A DNA stretch of 64,000 nt, taken from NCBI RefSeq assembly GCF_002836975.1, contig NZ_NIJK01000018.1, positions 16,924 to 80,923 on the forward strand, written 5' to 3'. The notes below the pieces were generated by a model. It did not search any database, was not told the origin of the DNA, and saw only the letters and a list, made by a program, of their open reading frames with translations. The position numbers and the translations under genes were made by a program. The stretch comes from Shewanella indica (lineage in GTDB: Bacteria > Pseudomonadota > Gammaproteobacteria > Enterobacterales > Shewanellaceae). This document shows, in pieces, positions 26,001-35,117 of this stretch (the first letter of the stretch is position 1; each line of letters opens with the position of its first letter).

Positions 26001-27911
26001 ATGAAACTCAAACTCACCATCAAACAAAAGATTCTACTGACAGTGACTCTGGCGGTACTGATGTCGACGATTTTAGTCGGTGTTCTCAGTCAACGCAGTG
26101 CCCGTAAGGTCGTTGAACAACGTATGCTCGACTCCGAACTGCCCAGCTTAATGCTACAGATCCGCAATAAATTAGATCTGGAAATCAGCACGCTGATGAA
26201 TGGCGCCGAGCAACTGGCCCACAGTCAAATGCTCAGGCACTGGTTGGAACAGGGACGCCCCGAAGCCGAACTCCCTTTGGTCATCTCACAACTCAAGGAC
26301 ATGACTCGCCAGTATCACTTGGCGCAAGCTTCCTATGCCGATCGGGAAACAGCGGCCTATTACACCCAGGACGGCTTTTTGCGGATCCTCAATCAACAGC
26401 AGGACAGCTGGTTTTTCAACTACAGAGACAGCCGCCAGGAACGCATGTTGAATGTGTTCACCGAAGCCAACGGCGAGGTCAAACTCTTCATTAACTATCA
26501 ACAGCCCAACGGTCGCGGCCTGGTGGGGCTGGCCAAGTCACTCGACGATATGGTGCGCCTGCTCAACTCCTTCAAGATAGAGCAAAGCGGCTATGTGTTC
26601 CTCACCGACAATCAGGGCAAGATCCAACTGCATCCGGACAAGAGCCTGACAGGCAAGCGCAGCCTGCAGGATCTCTACCCAGGCAATCTTAGCAAGCTGC
26701 TTGATAAAAGCGACTTCCAGCTGCTCGAAACCAAAGTTAATGGTACCGACATGCTGGTTGCCAGTAGCTATATTCCATCAATGGATTGGTATCTGGTAGC
26801 CCAGGTTCCTCAGGGGGAAATCTTTGCCCTGTTGCAAGAGGCAGCCTATCAAATTTTATTATGGACAGTGTTGATTGCCGCTGGCTTCATCTTCCTGGCG
26901 GTGATAGTGGCTGGCTCGGTTAGCCGTCCCATCAGCAAGGTGGCAGAAATGTTCCGCGACATAGGCGAAGGCGAAGGCGACTTGCGCCAACGTCTGCCGG
27001 TAGAGGGTGAGGATGAAATAGCCCAACTGGCCAAGGGCTTCAACAGCTTTATCTCCAAAATACAGGACTCTGTGGTCGAAGTGGCCGCCACCAGCGAACA
27101 GTTGGGGCTATCCGCCAAGGATGTCTCGGCGCAAGCCAAACAGACCATGAGCGACAGCCAGGATCAGAAAGACCGCACCATGATGGTGGTAACCGCCATC
27201 AACGAAATGGGGGCAACCGTTAACGAAATTGCCGCCAATGCGGCCCAGGCGGCGGTAACAGCCAAAGATGCCGACGGCGAATCGGCCACCGGCCAACAGG
27301 TGGTGACCCGTGCCCGCAATACCATTAACCAGTTGTCGCAGGATGTGGCTCAGGTCGGCGAGGTGATCGAATCACTGGCAACCCATACCAAGTCGATAGG
27401 CAGCATTCTGGATGTGATCCGTGCCATCTCAGAGCAAACCAACCTGCTGGCACTGAATGCCGCCATTGAGGCGGCTCGGGCCGGCGAAGCCGGCCGTGGT
27501 TTTGCAGTTGTGGCCGATGAAGTTCGCAACCTGGCTTCCCGCACTGCCGCCTCAACCGATGAGGTGCAGGTAATGATAGATAAGCTGCAGGCCGAAGCCG
27601 CCAGAGCCGTCAGTGCCATGGAGCTGAGTCGCAATCGATCCCATGAAGGCGTTCAGGCCGTGGATGAAGCCAGCCAGGCGCTCAGCGGTATCTCGGGGCA
27701 AATTGCCCAGATAAGCGATATGAATATCCAAGTGGCGGCAGCCACAGAGGAGCAATCCACTGTAGTGGAAGATATTAATCGTAACGTCAGTGAGATCAAT
27801 GAGATAACCCAGCGCACAGCCCAGACCGCCGAAGCTGCCGCCGCGGCCAGTGACGCGCTCAATAATCTGGCCTACAGGTTGGATACCTTAGTCGCCCGCT
27901 TCAAGGTTTAG
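26001..27911 (+). CDS. Methyl-accepting chemotaxis protein with Cache-type sensor
   Basis: 636 residues. A membrane helix at 10-30, a periplasmic region of about 250 residues with a double-Cache look ([18 protein letters not shown] and [10 protein letters not shown] are typical), a second helix near 285-310, HAMP, and a long cytoplasmic signalling domain. The hairpin tip, [20 protein letters not shown] from about 478 and [15 protein letters not shown] after it, is the conserved CheA/CheW-binding region. There is no C-terminal CheR pentapeptide. It detects an unknown ligand and steers the flagellar motor. ATG 26001 follows a weak TAGGCGG site. Confidence 0.93.
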   Translation: MKLKLTIKQKILLTVTLAVLMSTILVGVLSQRSARKVVEQRMLDSELPSLMLQIRNKLDLEISTLMNGAEQLAHSQMLRHWLEQGRPEAELPLVISQLKDMTRQYHLAQASYADRETAAYYTQDGFLRILNQQQDSWFFNYRDSRQERMLNVFTEANGEVKLFINYQQPNGRGLVGLAKSLDDMVRLLNSFKIEQSGYVFLTDNQGKIQLHPDKSLTGKRSLQDLYPGNLSKLLDKSDFQLLETKVNGTDMLVASSYIPSMDWYLVAQVPQGEIFALLQEAAYQILLWTVLIAAGFIFLAVIVAGSVSRPISKVAEMFRDIGEGEGDLRQRLPVEGEDEIAQLAKGFNSFISKIQDSVVEVAATSEQLGLSAKDVSAQAKQTMSDSQDQKDRTMMVVTAINEMGATVNEIAANAAQAAVTAKDADGESATGQQVVTRARNTINQLSQDVAQVGEVIESLATHTKSIGSILDVIRAISEQTNLLALNAAIEAARAGEAGRGFAVVADEVRNLASRTAASTDEVQVMIDKLQAEAARAVSAMELSRNRSHEGVQAVDEASQALSGISGQIAQISDMNIQVAAATEEQSTVVEDINRNVSEINEITQRTAQTAEAAAAASDALNNLAYRLDTLVARFKV

Positions 27912-28062
27912 CCTCAGGTTCCCCAACGGCAGCCTTGCAACTGCCGTTGGGAATACTGAACCTCATTCCCGCAAAACCTTGAGTACACATGCAACTCCTG
28001 AATCTTGCTGCTGATTGGTATAACATAGCCGCAACTATCTTTCGGCTAATAAAAGAGTATTC

Positions 28063-28380
28063 ATGGAACCACAGATAGAATGGGCGCTGTCACATATCGC
28101 CTGGCTGATGTTTATTCTGGCAGGACTCTTCTTTGTCTTGCAGCTTTGGCGTTGGCAGCAGCTATTGAAACATATACGGGTTCAGTATCCTGAACTGGTT
28201 CAAACAGATGAAAATGATTCACCCAATATAGCGATAAGAGTCAAACAGTCGCTGGATTCTGGCACTCTGGCCAACAGCCAGGATCCTGTGATTATTCGCT
28301 ATCAGAAACAACAGAGCAGCCTTAGGCTTATTATGGCCATTTTACTCACTATTGGCTTTGTAATGGCTATATTCGAGTGA
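28063..28380 (+). CDS. Small two-helix membrane protein, unrecognised
   Basis: 105 residues with one hydrophobic helix at each end (about 13-30 and 85-103) and a basic, polar middle of about 50 residues. The layout recalls UspB of enterobacteria, but I do not see enough sequence likeness to claim it. ATG 28063 sits after AAAAGAG. A strong bidirectional terminator follows. Function unknown. Confidence 0.75.
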   Translation: MEPQIEWALSHIAWLMFILAGLFFVLQLWRWQQLLKHIRVQYPELVQTDENDSPNIAIRVKQSLDSGTLANSQDPVIIRYQKQQSSLRLIMAILLTIGFVMAIFE

Positions 28381-28408
28381 GCTAAACCCGTTAGTAACTG
28401 CGTCATTC

Positions 28409-28451
28409 AAAACAGACCATAGATGAATATAAGTTATCTATGGTCTGTTTT
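28409..28451. terminator. Bidirectional terminator
   Basis: AAAACAGACCATAGAT and ATCTATGGTCTGTTTT form a perfect 16-base stem with an 11-base loop, with A and T runs on the outer arms. It separates the plus-strand small membrane gene from the minus-strand regulator gene, whose stop is at 28483. Confidence 0.9.
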
Positions 28452-28482
28452 ATCAACCCAAAGTTCTGCTAGTGTTCCAAGG

Positions 28483-30021
28483 TTATTGTTTGGGCCAGGG
28501 AAAGCTCACCTCAGGCTGCTCGCCATAACAGGTGGGGCGTCTTGGGCAAACCGCACCTCTGGAGCAGATCAATCTGGCATCGCCGGCAATCCCACGCTCG
28601 ACCCAATTGATATTGAGGATCCGCGCAACCGTCAGCAGTTGCTGTTTTATCTTTCTGGGAATGGCGCCTTCTCCGCCCTGCTCGACACAAGCCTGTTTAA
28701 GATCTTGCGCCAATGACAAGGCATCTTCCCCTTGGGCCTCTATGGCAGGATTGAGATCTATCCCGGCACAAAGCACATGGTGATTGCCGGCCAAGTCTTT
28801 GACCTTGACCGATTCACAACAATAGATCCTGGGTTGTTGCTCCACATCCAGAATGGATATCTGCGCCGAACTGCCCTCCTTGGGCTCGGTGATCATTCGA
28901 AATACCGCCCAGTGCTGACAAGGGTCGGCCACCGCCCGCATATTCCCCCAGGGTAGCGGAATACCGTTGCCCCGATACACAGCTTTTAGCTTGCCCGGAG
29001 CATAGGCATCGAAATAGTGCCAGTGAGGATAAGGTGAAACCCCGGTCATACGCCGCATCGCTACCGAGGGAGAAACCCCCGCCAATCGGTGAGCATCTAT
29101 CTCGTAGCCATATCTGTCCAGCAGTTGTCTGAATGCCACCTTGGGGCAGAGCAAGGCCCCGGCAAAGAAACTGGCCTCAAAGCCACGCCAGGCCTGGAGT
29201 ATATCCTGGGCATTAAGAGACGAACTCTGGATCTGGGGATCGGTTTCACTGAAACCACTGCGGCCCACGGTCAACACATTGCTCAGCCCATCGCGGTTAT
29301 GCAGCACACAGTGACCTATATGCACCGCCAAATCGTACTTGAGCCTGGTTGGTTGAGACTTGAGGATCTCGTTGAGAAATAGCGTTCCCGGCGGCTCCAT
29401 GTAAGAGGTCACCAACTCTCCGGTACATATCCCCTGGGCATCCGTCAGCTGTTTTGCCGGCCGGGCGAACCATTGGATCTTCAGTCCCTGCGCCGCGGCG
29501 AGATCCAGCATCTCTTCTACCGACAAGGGCAGACGCTTCTTACCCACCTCTTCGGCGGCCCGTTCCAGATCGGGGAAATGGTTTTGATGATGTTCCTGAT
29601 GGGCGCGGATCAATAGGTGGGCAAACTGGCGGCCGCTGATCCCCGTTTGTGACAGCATCTCGGGAATGGCTATCTGCAGAATATCATTGGAAAACAGGAA
29701 GCCGGGCTCCAGCGGCATACCACTGACACCACCGCGTCGCCCCTTGTCCGGGGTGATAGCTTGCTCCTCCGGCGCATCGTCCAGAAACCAACTCACCTCT
29801 TTTTGAAAAACTGCAGCTATGACCGCCAGCATACCTGCACTGGGAACACGCTTGCCCCTTTCGATCATCGACAAGTATGACACAGACGGCGCCGACTCAG
29901 GATCGACCCTGACACAGCGTGCCGACAAATCTTCCATAGTTAAGTGATTGCGTTTTCTGAGGTTTCTTATTTTAGTTCCCAGAAAATGTGACTTACGGAT
30001 CAGGCTTTGGTCTTGGCGCAT
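28483..30021 (-). CDS. XRE-family transcriptional regulator with large C-terminal domain (ScfR/DUF3612-like)
   Basis: 512 residues. The N-terminal helix-turn-helix is at about 11-80 (LGTKIRNLRKRNHLTMEDLS ... YLSMIERGKRVPS). The rest (about 100-510) is a long domain with IGHCVLHN (an HxxxH-like peptidase remnant), several Cys residues and a C-terminal cluster CSRGAVCPRRPTC. This layout matches regulators of short-chain fatty acyl or glyoxylate metabolism (ScfR/RamB type) and the DUF3612 proteins of marine gammaproteobacteria. The substrate link is from the family only. The ATG overlaps three 14-base-spaced direct repeats, which suggests autoregulation. Confidence 0.85.
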   Translation of the reverse strand: MRQDQSLIRKSHFLGTKIRNLRKRNHLTMEDLSARCVRVDPESAPSVSYLSMIERGKRVPSAGMLAVIAAVFQKEVSWFLDDAPEEQAITPDKGRRGGVSGMPLEPGFLFSNDILQIAIPEMLSQTGISGRQFAHLLIRAHQEHHQNHFPDLERAAEEVGKKRLPLSVEEMLDLAAAQGLKIQWFARPAKQLTDAQGICTGELVTSYMEPPGTLFLNEILKSQPTRLKYDLAVHIGHCVLHNRDGLSNVLTVGRSGFSETDPQIQSSSLNAQDILQAWRGFEASFFAGALLCPKVAFRQLLDRYGYEIDAHRLAGVSPSVAMRRMTGVSPYPHWHYFDAYAPGKLKAVYRGNGIPLPWGNMRAVADPCQHWAVFRMITEPKEGSSAQISILDVEQQPRIYCCESVKVKDLAGNHHVLCAGIDLNPAIEAQGEDALSLAQDLKQACVEQGGEGAIPRKIKQQLLTVARILNINWVERGIAGDARLICSRGAVCPRRPTCYGEQPEVSFPWPKQ

Positions 30022-30023
30022 TT

Positions 30024-30060
30024 TGTAAAATTCACACTGTAAAATTTTTATTGTGAAATT
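30024..30060. promoter_or_regulatory. Three direct repeats at 14-base spacing, likely operator
   Basis: TGTAAAATT at 30024-30032 and 30038-30046, and TGTGAAATT at 30052-30060. The starts are exactly 14 bases apart. They lie immediately upstream of the XRE regulator's ATG (30021) and between it and the divergent gene at 30168, so a bound protein could control both. Confidence 0.55.
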
Positions 30061-30167
30061 GTAATCAAAAAACCGCTAGCCTACAAATTAAGCAATTCAC
30101 CGGAATTGTCCGGCCATGAGGCAAAGGTGCCACCTGGTCAAGGAAAGCAAAACACGAGGGCGAGACG

Positions 30168-30722
30168 ATGAACATCTCCACTATGCAGCAAAAAATCAAT
30201 CAAGAGCACAACCCTTTCATCGCCGAAGCCGTCTTTGCCGTGGAAGCACTCGGTGAACGCCATATCGCCGACAAGATGGCCAATGCCAAGCAACTGCTTG
30301 ACCGGCTGTTCCCACTGGCAAACGGCTCACATGCCGAGGTGGTTTGCTATGTAGTCTACTATCAGCATCTCTTGGCCTGCTTTGCCGATGGCAGCCAGTG
30401 TGGCCTCAAACAGCCACAACAGTTTGTTGCCCTAAGCGGCCACCGCAGCGAACCAGAAGCCATATTGCTCAAGGATGATCGCGACTGTCACCTGGAGCTA
30501 AGTTTCGACCGCCAAGGCTGTGTCGGCAGCCGCGACTGCGCCGCCATTGAAGACATTCAGCTGGAACGCTGTCTTATCGATGGCCGCTGTCAGGACAACA
30601 GACTCAAACGTGAGTGGATTAGCCTGTTGCACAATGATGGCGGTCAGCCACGCAGCAATAAGTGCTGCAAGCGCTTTACCACTAAAGATGGCCATGAATA
30701 TCAGTTGTCTTCACGGGTCTAA
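30168..30722 (+). CDS. Cys-rich hypothetical protein
   Basis: 184 residues, no signal peptide or membrane helix. An N-terminal helical part (about 10-65) is followed by a Cys-rich beta-like part. Ten cysteines lie mostly in the second half, including SRDCAAI, ERCLIDGRC and NKCCKRF near the end, which could bind a metal or form disulfides. ATG 30168 follows GAGGGCGAGACG. It is divergent from the XRE regulator and may be its target. I do not recognise the family. Confidence 0.7.
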   Translation: MNISTMQQKINQEHNPFIAEAVFAVEALGERHIADKMANAKQLLDRLFPLANGSHAEVVCYVVYYQHLLACFADGSQCGLKQPQQFVALSGHRSEPEAILLKDDRDCHLELSFDRQGCVGSRDCAAIEDIQLERCLIDGRCQDNRLKREWISLLHNDGGQPRSNKCCKRFTTKDGHEYQLSSRV

Positions 30723-30925
30723 TCGCAACAGAGCGTCATAGGCACTTGGCCCGAAACTTGTGCCAGAAATAACATCGACTCAGGATCGGGGAACTGGCTT
30801 CCCTGGTCCTGTTGTTTTAGTCAGAGATTCAGCAAAACTTACGCTGGATATTAAGTTAATTTTAGTTTTCCTAGCATTTTGCCTCACTTATACTAACGCT
30901 CCCGGAATTTTACTATCTCTTATCC

Positions 30926-31849
30926 ATGAGCCAACTGCAGAAAAAGTGGCTGTTTTGCCTGCTTGCCCTCGCCTGCCTACACCCCGCCATCTCCTCACCT
31001 CTGGCACTCTTGGTGGGATTTGTGCTGGCTAATCTCGGCTGGTTGCCATCGGACTGGGATCTGGGGAAACTGACCAAAAAACTGCTGGCCATCTCCATTG
31101 TCGGCCTGGGTTTTGGCATTCCGCTGCAACAGGCGATCGACGCCTCTGTAGGCAATTTGCCGTTAATCCTGGGATCAATATTGCTGACCCTGCTGGCGGG
31201 CACGGCGTTGACTCGGGTTTTGGGGTTGGATAGGCGAGTCGGTCACTTGATTGCCAGTGGCACCGCCATCTGTGGTGGCAGCGCCATCGCAGCTGTGGCA
31301 CCGGCTATCAATGCCCGCAACGAACAAACCGCCATTGCACTGGCCTGCGTCTTTGTACTCAACTCGGTTGCGCTGTTCATTTTTCCAGTGATAGGTCATC
31401 TGCTGCAATTAAGTCAACATGACTTCGGGGTTTGGAGCGCCATCGCCATTCATGACACCTCTTCCGTGGTGGGCGCCGCGTCCGCCTATGGTGAAGAAGC
31501 ACTTAAGACAGCAACCACCATCAAACTGGCACGTGCCTTGTGGATAGTGCCTCTGGCGGCTATCAGCGCCTTGTTATTTGGTGGCAAGGGTAAACTCAAT
31601 ATTCCCGGATTTATTCTGTTTTACTGCCTGGCTATCGCCATCACCAGTTTGTTGCCGCAAGGCCAATTTATCTATCAGGAGCTATTTGCGCTGGCAAAGC
31701 GTGCCCTGGTGGTGTGTTTGTTCCTGATTGGCTGCGGTATCACCTTCAGGAAACTACAGCAAAGTGGTAGTAAGCCCTTACTTATCGGCGTGATCCTCTG
31801 GCTGTTTATCGGCAGTTCGTCTCTTGGTTATATTCTCTGGCAGGGTTGA
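30926..31849 (+). CDS. YeiH family (UPF0324) putative sulfate exporter
   Basis: 307 residues, about nine or ten membrane helices. GLGFGIPLQQAI, SGTAICGGSAIAAVAPAI and AIHDTSSVVGAASAYG are the family's conserved stretches. Members are annotated as putative sulfate exporters and appear beside cys or taurine genes elsewhere; no such gene is next to it here. ATG 30926 has no clear ribosome site. Its 3' end overlaps by about 70 bases a possible small gene on the other strand. Confidence 0.88.
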   Translation: MSQLQKKWLFCLLALACLHPAISSPLALLVGFVLANLGWLPSDWDLGKLTKKLLAISIVGLGFGIPLQQAIDASVGNLPLILGSILLTLLAGTALTRVLGLDRRVGHLIASGTAICGGSAIAAVAPAINARNEQTAIALACVFVLNSVALFIFPVIGHLLQLSQHDFGVWSAIAIHDTSSVVGAASAYGEEALKTATTIKLARALWIVPLAAISALLFGGKGKLNIPGFILFYCLAIAITSLLPQGQFIYQELFALAKRALVVCLFLIGCGITFRKLQQSGSKPLLIGVILWLFIGSSSLGYILWQG

Positions 31850-31969
31850 AAACAGGTAACAAAAGCCTGCGAAGGCGCTGAGTTCAATCAGGGCCCGCAA
31901 CAAGCCTTGGGTCTGGGTCGATGCCAGTACCACCAGTAAGAGAAACAGCAAGATATAGCCAGGCTTCAC
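31778..31969 (-). CDS. Possible 63-residue two-helix membrane protein, antisense to the end of the exporter gene
   Basis: GTG 31969 lies 5 bases after a perfect GGAGG. The protein MKPGYILLFLLLVVLASTQT... has two hydrophobic helices (about 4-17 and 26-42) and a charged C-terminal tail (TKRRTADKQPEDHADK). This is a reasonable membrane-protein pattern for a short frame. The last 72 bases overlap the YeiH-family gene on the opposite strand, which counts against it. Unrecognised. Confidence 0.45.
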   Translation of the reverse strand: MKPGYILLFLLLVVLASTQTQGLLRALIELSAFAGFCYLFSTLPENITKRRTADKQPEDHADK

Positions 31970-32243
31970 CGCCACCTCCACAGTTAAATAATGCCGCTAT
32001 TATTGGTGTCTGTGGAGCCTGGGTGCCAATATCGATTCTCGATAATAAATAACCCAAAGCACTAAGAAAAAATTTTTTATACCTTTTTATGGCAGAAGAC
32101 CTGCTCTCTGTGACAGCGATAGTCTGGTAGCAATAAGAAAAGTTGCCGGGGAAATGCCTAATCCTACTCGCTCAGCAGCCACTGGATTGGCTTCAATAAA
32201 CGCGGATAAAACCGCTTTCAAAACGACAGATGCCAATTGTGTC

Positions 32244-32768
32244 TTAGGCCGCCTGTGAAGCATCGGTGCTAGCAACGGGCTGAATAAAATCTTCCATAAA
32301 CCAGGCACAGAAGGTATGGCGGCCATCGACATCCGCCTTGGCGTAAATTGCCGAGGCCTGCTGTCGCACCGTCTTCTCCTTGGTACTGCGAACACTGGCA
32401 ATCTCCTTGAAACTCAAGCCTTTCAACAGTAATAAAGCCACTTCCTGCTCACTGCGGGTCAGCGACCAGAGTTCAAATTGTTGCTGTACCGCCTGAGTGT
32501 ATTCCTGGCGGGCGGCTTGCATTCGGCTGGAGATGTTGCAGATCCTGGCGTCGGCATTGGCCAACTTTGACTTGAGTAGCTGCATCTCGCGGCTACGGCG
32601 GATCAGATCAAAACTGATATACAAGGCACCACAGGCAGAAAGAGCCACCAGAATGCTCTCCTGCACTATATGATAAGTCGGCACTCCGAGCTGCATATCT
32701 GACAACACATCCAGCAAATTCAGCGTCATGATCACACTGAGCAGCCCTATCATCACCAGATCCTTCAT
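32244..32768 (-). CDS. Membrane-anchored LuxR-type regulator
   Basis: 174 residues. Two N-terminal membrane helices (about 4-22 and 34-54), a coiled-coil-like linker (about 60-100) and a C-terminal LuxR/GerE helix-turn-helix (LTRSEQEVALLLLKGLSFKE, then IASVRSTKEKTVRQQASAIYAKADV). Having the DNA-binding domain attached to the membrane is unusual for this family and suggests direct sensing of a membrane or periplasmic signal. ATG 32768 has GGGAG 8 bases upstream. It is divergent from the RND operon 150 bases away and is a likely regulator of it. Confidence 0.85.
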   Translation of the reverse strand: MKDLVMIGLLSVIMTLNLLDVLSDMQLGVPTYHIVQESILVALSACGALYISFDLIRRSREMQLLKSKLANADARICNISSRMQAARQEYTQAVQQQFELWSLTRSEQEVALLLLKGLSFKEIASVRSTKEKTVRQQASAIYAKADVDGRHTFCAWFMEDFIQPVASTDASQAA

Positions 32769-32918
32769 TGGCACAACTCCCGACTAATAATCTTCAAAAA
32801 CATACAGTTAAATTATGGTACATATGTCCCATAAGCCCAAATATGATACATGTTGCCGAAGACGACAAGCCAAATCAGTGCCAGGCTGGCGGCAGATATT
32901 TCCCCAAGAGAAACTCCC

Positions 32919-34097
32919 ATGAAAATCCGCCCCCTCTACCTGGGCTGTAGCCTGCTGTTAATGGTGTTTCAGCTGAGAGCGGCCCCGGAAACAGACAGAG
33001 ACGCCCTTTTGTCCCTAAGTCAAAACAGGCTGCACACCTCTTCGGCACAATTGGCTCCAATATATCACAGCTCGGACTGGCTGGCAGGGCTGCCAAGCAT
33101 CAGTTTGAGCCATCTTGGCAGCCTGGAAAGCCACAACAACTATGAGCAGGAGCTCTCGCTCAACCTGCCTTTTCAGTCGCCGGCCATGCAGCGCCAGAAC
33201 GCCAAACTCAAGCCCATTAACGAACGCATGCTGGAATTGCAGAGCCAATTGCAGCGCCTCTATCTCTCTGGACTATTGCGTCAGTATTGGTGGCAACAGG
33301 CACAAGCCGAGCAGGAACTGGCGCAACTGCGCCACAAGCAACAAGTACTGCAGCAACTGTTGCAGCGGCAACAAGCCCTGAGCCGAAGTGGTGAAATGCC
33401 GGCAACTGCGGTACTGCTATTAAAACGTGAACTGCTGGAGTTGTCGCTCGCAAAGCTCCCACTGGAGCAGCAGCGACAAGAGGCCAATGAGGCACTCAAG
33501 CGCCTGACCGGGCTGCAACAGCTGCCATCGCTGGATGAAAGTGACACCCCACTGCCGAATGATGCCGGTGCCGGGCATCCCATGTGGCAATTGCTGGCGC
33601 TGCAGCAGCAACGTCAACAGCTCACCACAAACACCCAACTCGAAGGAGATGACACTCCTTGGTTGGTTTCAGTCACGGCCAAAAACACTGCAACTCTGGG
33701 ACAAGATGAACAGTCTCTGGGTCTGGCACTGGAGATCCCTTTGCCTGTTGGCAACGGCCTGAACCAGCAACAGCTTGGCGAGTTGCAGCAACAAAGACTG
33801 CAACTGGAGCAACAGCAACAACAGCAGCTACTGCAGAGCCAACTGCAGTTGCAACAACTCAAACAGCGCCAAGCCCAACTACAACAACAGCAGCAAGGGC
33901 TGGAACAAGCCGTGCAGCTGAGCAAACAGCTCAGCCAAACCCTGCTGACCACGGCCGAACAAGGCCCAGCCCAGTATGAATCCTGGCTGCGGCGCCACCT
34001 TGAGGCCCTGGATACCCAAGCCAGGCTGTCGCTCAACCATCTGGCACAAGCCCAGCTGCATTCCCAACAACTGCAAGCGCTCGGAGTTACCCTATGA
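32919..34097 (+). CDS. TolC-family outer membrane channel of an RND system, Gln-rich
   Basis: 392 residues with a signal peptide (MKIRPLYLGCSLLLMVFQLRA). The body is long helical hairpin sequence, as in outer membrane efflux proteins. Its second hairpin, about 280-350, is extremely rich in Gln (runs such as QLEQQQQQQLLQSQ). It is short for TolC/CusC (usually 420-480) and the repeat symmetry is weak, so it may be a degenerate family member. ATG 32919 follows AAGAG. The stop overlaps the adaptor start (ATGA), so the subunits are coupled. Confidence 0.82.
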   Translation: MKIRPLYLGCSLLLMVFQLRAAPETDRDALLSLSQNRLHTSSAQLAPIYHSSDWLAGLPSISLSHLGSLESHNNYEQELSLNLPFQSPAMQRQNAKLKPINERMLELQSQLQRLYLSGLLRQYWWQQAQAEQELAQLRHKQQVLQQLLQRQQALSRSGEMPATAVLLLKRELLELSLAKLPLEQQRQEANEALKRLTGLQQLPSLDESDTPLPNDAGAGHPMWQLLALQQQRQQLTTNTQLEGDDTPWLVSVTAKNTATLGQDEQSLGLALEIPLPVGNGLNQQQLGELQQQRLQLEQQQQQQLLQSQLQLQQLKQRQAQLQQQQQGLEQAVQLSKQLSQTLLTTAEQGPAQYESWLRRHLEALDTQARLSLNHLAQAQLHSQQLQALGVTL

Positions 34098-35116
34098 CCC
34101 CTAAAACCCTGGTTGGCACACTGGTGTCGACCCTGTTCTTCTCCCCGCTGTGGGCGCAGGAAATTTCGGTTGCTGACCTCGGCAAGCTGACACTCAGCTT
34201 CACCTCAGTGAACCAAGTACAACAGATAGAGGCCGCCCCTGTACCGGCAATATTGGCGGCTCAGCCCGGCAGCAGCTTCTATCTCACGGCACCGGAAACC
34301 ATCCAACAGCGACGCTGGTTGGTGGCCGAAGGAGAATGGGTCGATGAAGGTCAAGCACTGGTGCAACTTAAGGGCGCCGAAATTGCCCACTTTCAACTGC
34401 AATTTGCCGCCGCCGAAGCGGCATTCAAGCTCGCCAAGCAACGCTATGATCGCAACCAAAAGCTGCGGGCCAACGGCGCCATAGGTGCCGAAACCTGGTC
34501 GCAGATAAGCCGCCAGTATTTCGACGCTTTGCTGCAATATGAACACCTGCAGCATTTCAGTGAATTGCTTAAGCCGGGGAACAATCCCGAGGCTCTGATA
34601 TTGCACGCGCCCATGGCCGGACTGCTGCAATATGGCGATAGCAGTGAACCGCTGATGAGCGGCGCCCCACTGCTGGGGATACTACCCGCCGACGAACTCA
34701 GGCTTAAGCTGCGTTTACCCCTGGCCCAGAAAGACAGTGTCAATGCCGTGATGGCCGGAGAGTGCCAGCTGCTGATAAGCCGCAAGGACCAGTTGGCCAA
34801 ACAGGGCTTTGTCGATGCCTGGAGCCAGGCCGTTCCCCCAAGCTGCGGCCTGCAACCCGGGCAGCAGTTGCAGGTTATTCCGCTGCAGGCCATCAATGCC
34901 CTGGTGGTGCCCAAGCAGAGTCTCTATTCCTGGGGCACTGGCAGCCAGGTGCTGAGTCACAGCCAAAATAAACTGCGACCAACCGACGTGCAGGTTATAG
35001 GTGCCAGCGCCGACAGCTACTTCCTGGCACCCAATGAAACTCTGGTCGGTGCCGAGGTGCTGAGCGACTCAGTGGCGGCCGTCAAAGGCATACTCCTGGG
35101 TTTGGGGGGCGAATAG
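34094..35116 (+). CDS. RND periplasmic adaptor (membrane fusion protein)
   Basis: 340 residues with a signal peptide (LVSTLFFSPLWA). The lipoyl-like half motifs (WLVAEGEWVDEGQALVQLKG and ILHAPMAGLLQ) flank a helical hairpin (about 95-150), which is the usual adaptor order. The C-terminal membrane-proximal part (VVPKQSLYSWG, TDVQVIG) is also present. It links the inner-membrane pump to the outer-membrane channel. ATG overlaps the upstream stop; the pump gene starts 1 base after its end. Confidence 0.87.
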   Translation: MTPKTLVGTLVSTLFFSPLWAQEISVADLGKLTLSFTSVNQVQQIEAAPVPAILAAQPGSSFYLTAPETIQQRRWLVAEGEWVDEGQALVQLKGAEIAHFQLQFAAAEAAFKLAKQRYDRNQKLRANGAIGAETWSQISRQYFDALLQYEHLQHFSELLKPGNNPEALILHAPMAGLLQYGDSSEPLMSGAPLLGILPADELRLKLRLPLAQKDSVNAVMAGECQLLISRKDQLAKQGFVDAWSQAVPPSCGLQPGQQLQVIPLQAINALVVPKQSLYSWGTGSQVLSHSQNKLRPTDVQVIGASADSYFLAPNETLVGAEVLSDSVAAVKGILLGLGGE

Positions 35117-35117
35117 C

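Noticed and set aside
32087..32401. Minus-strand 104-codon frame overlapping the end of the LuxR-type gene
   Set aside because: Overlaps in another frame, has no ribosome site and shows no motif. A remnant extension cannot be ruled out.
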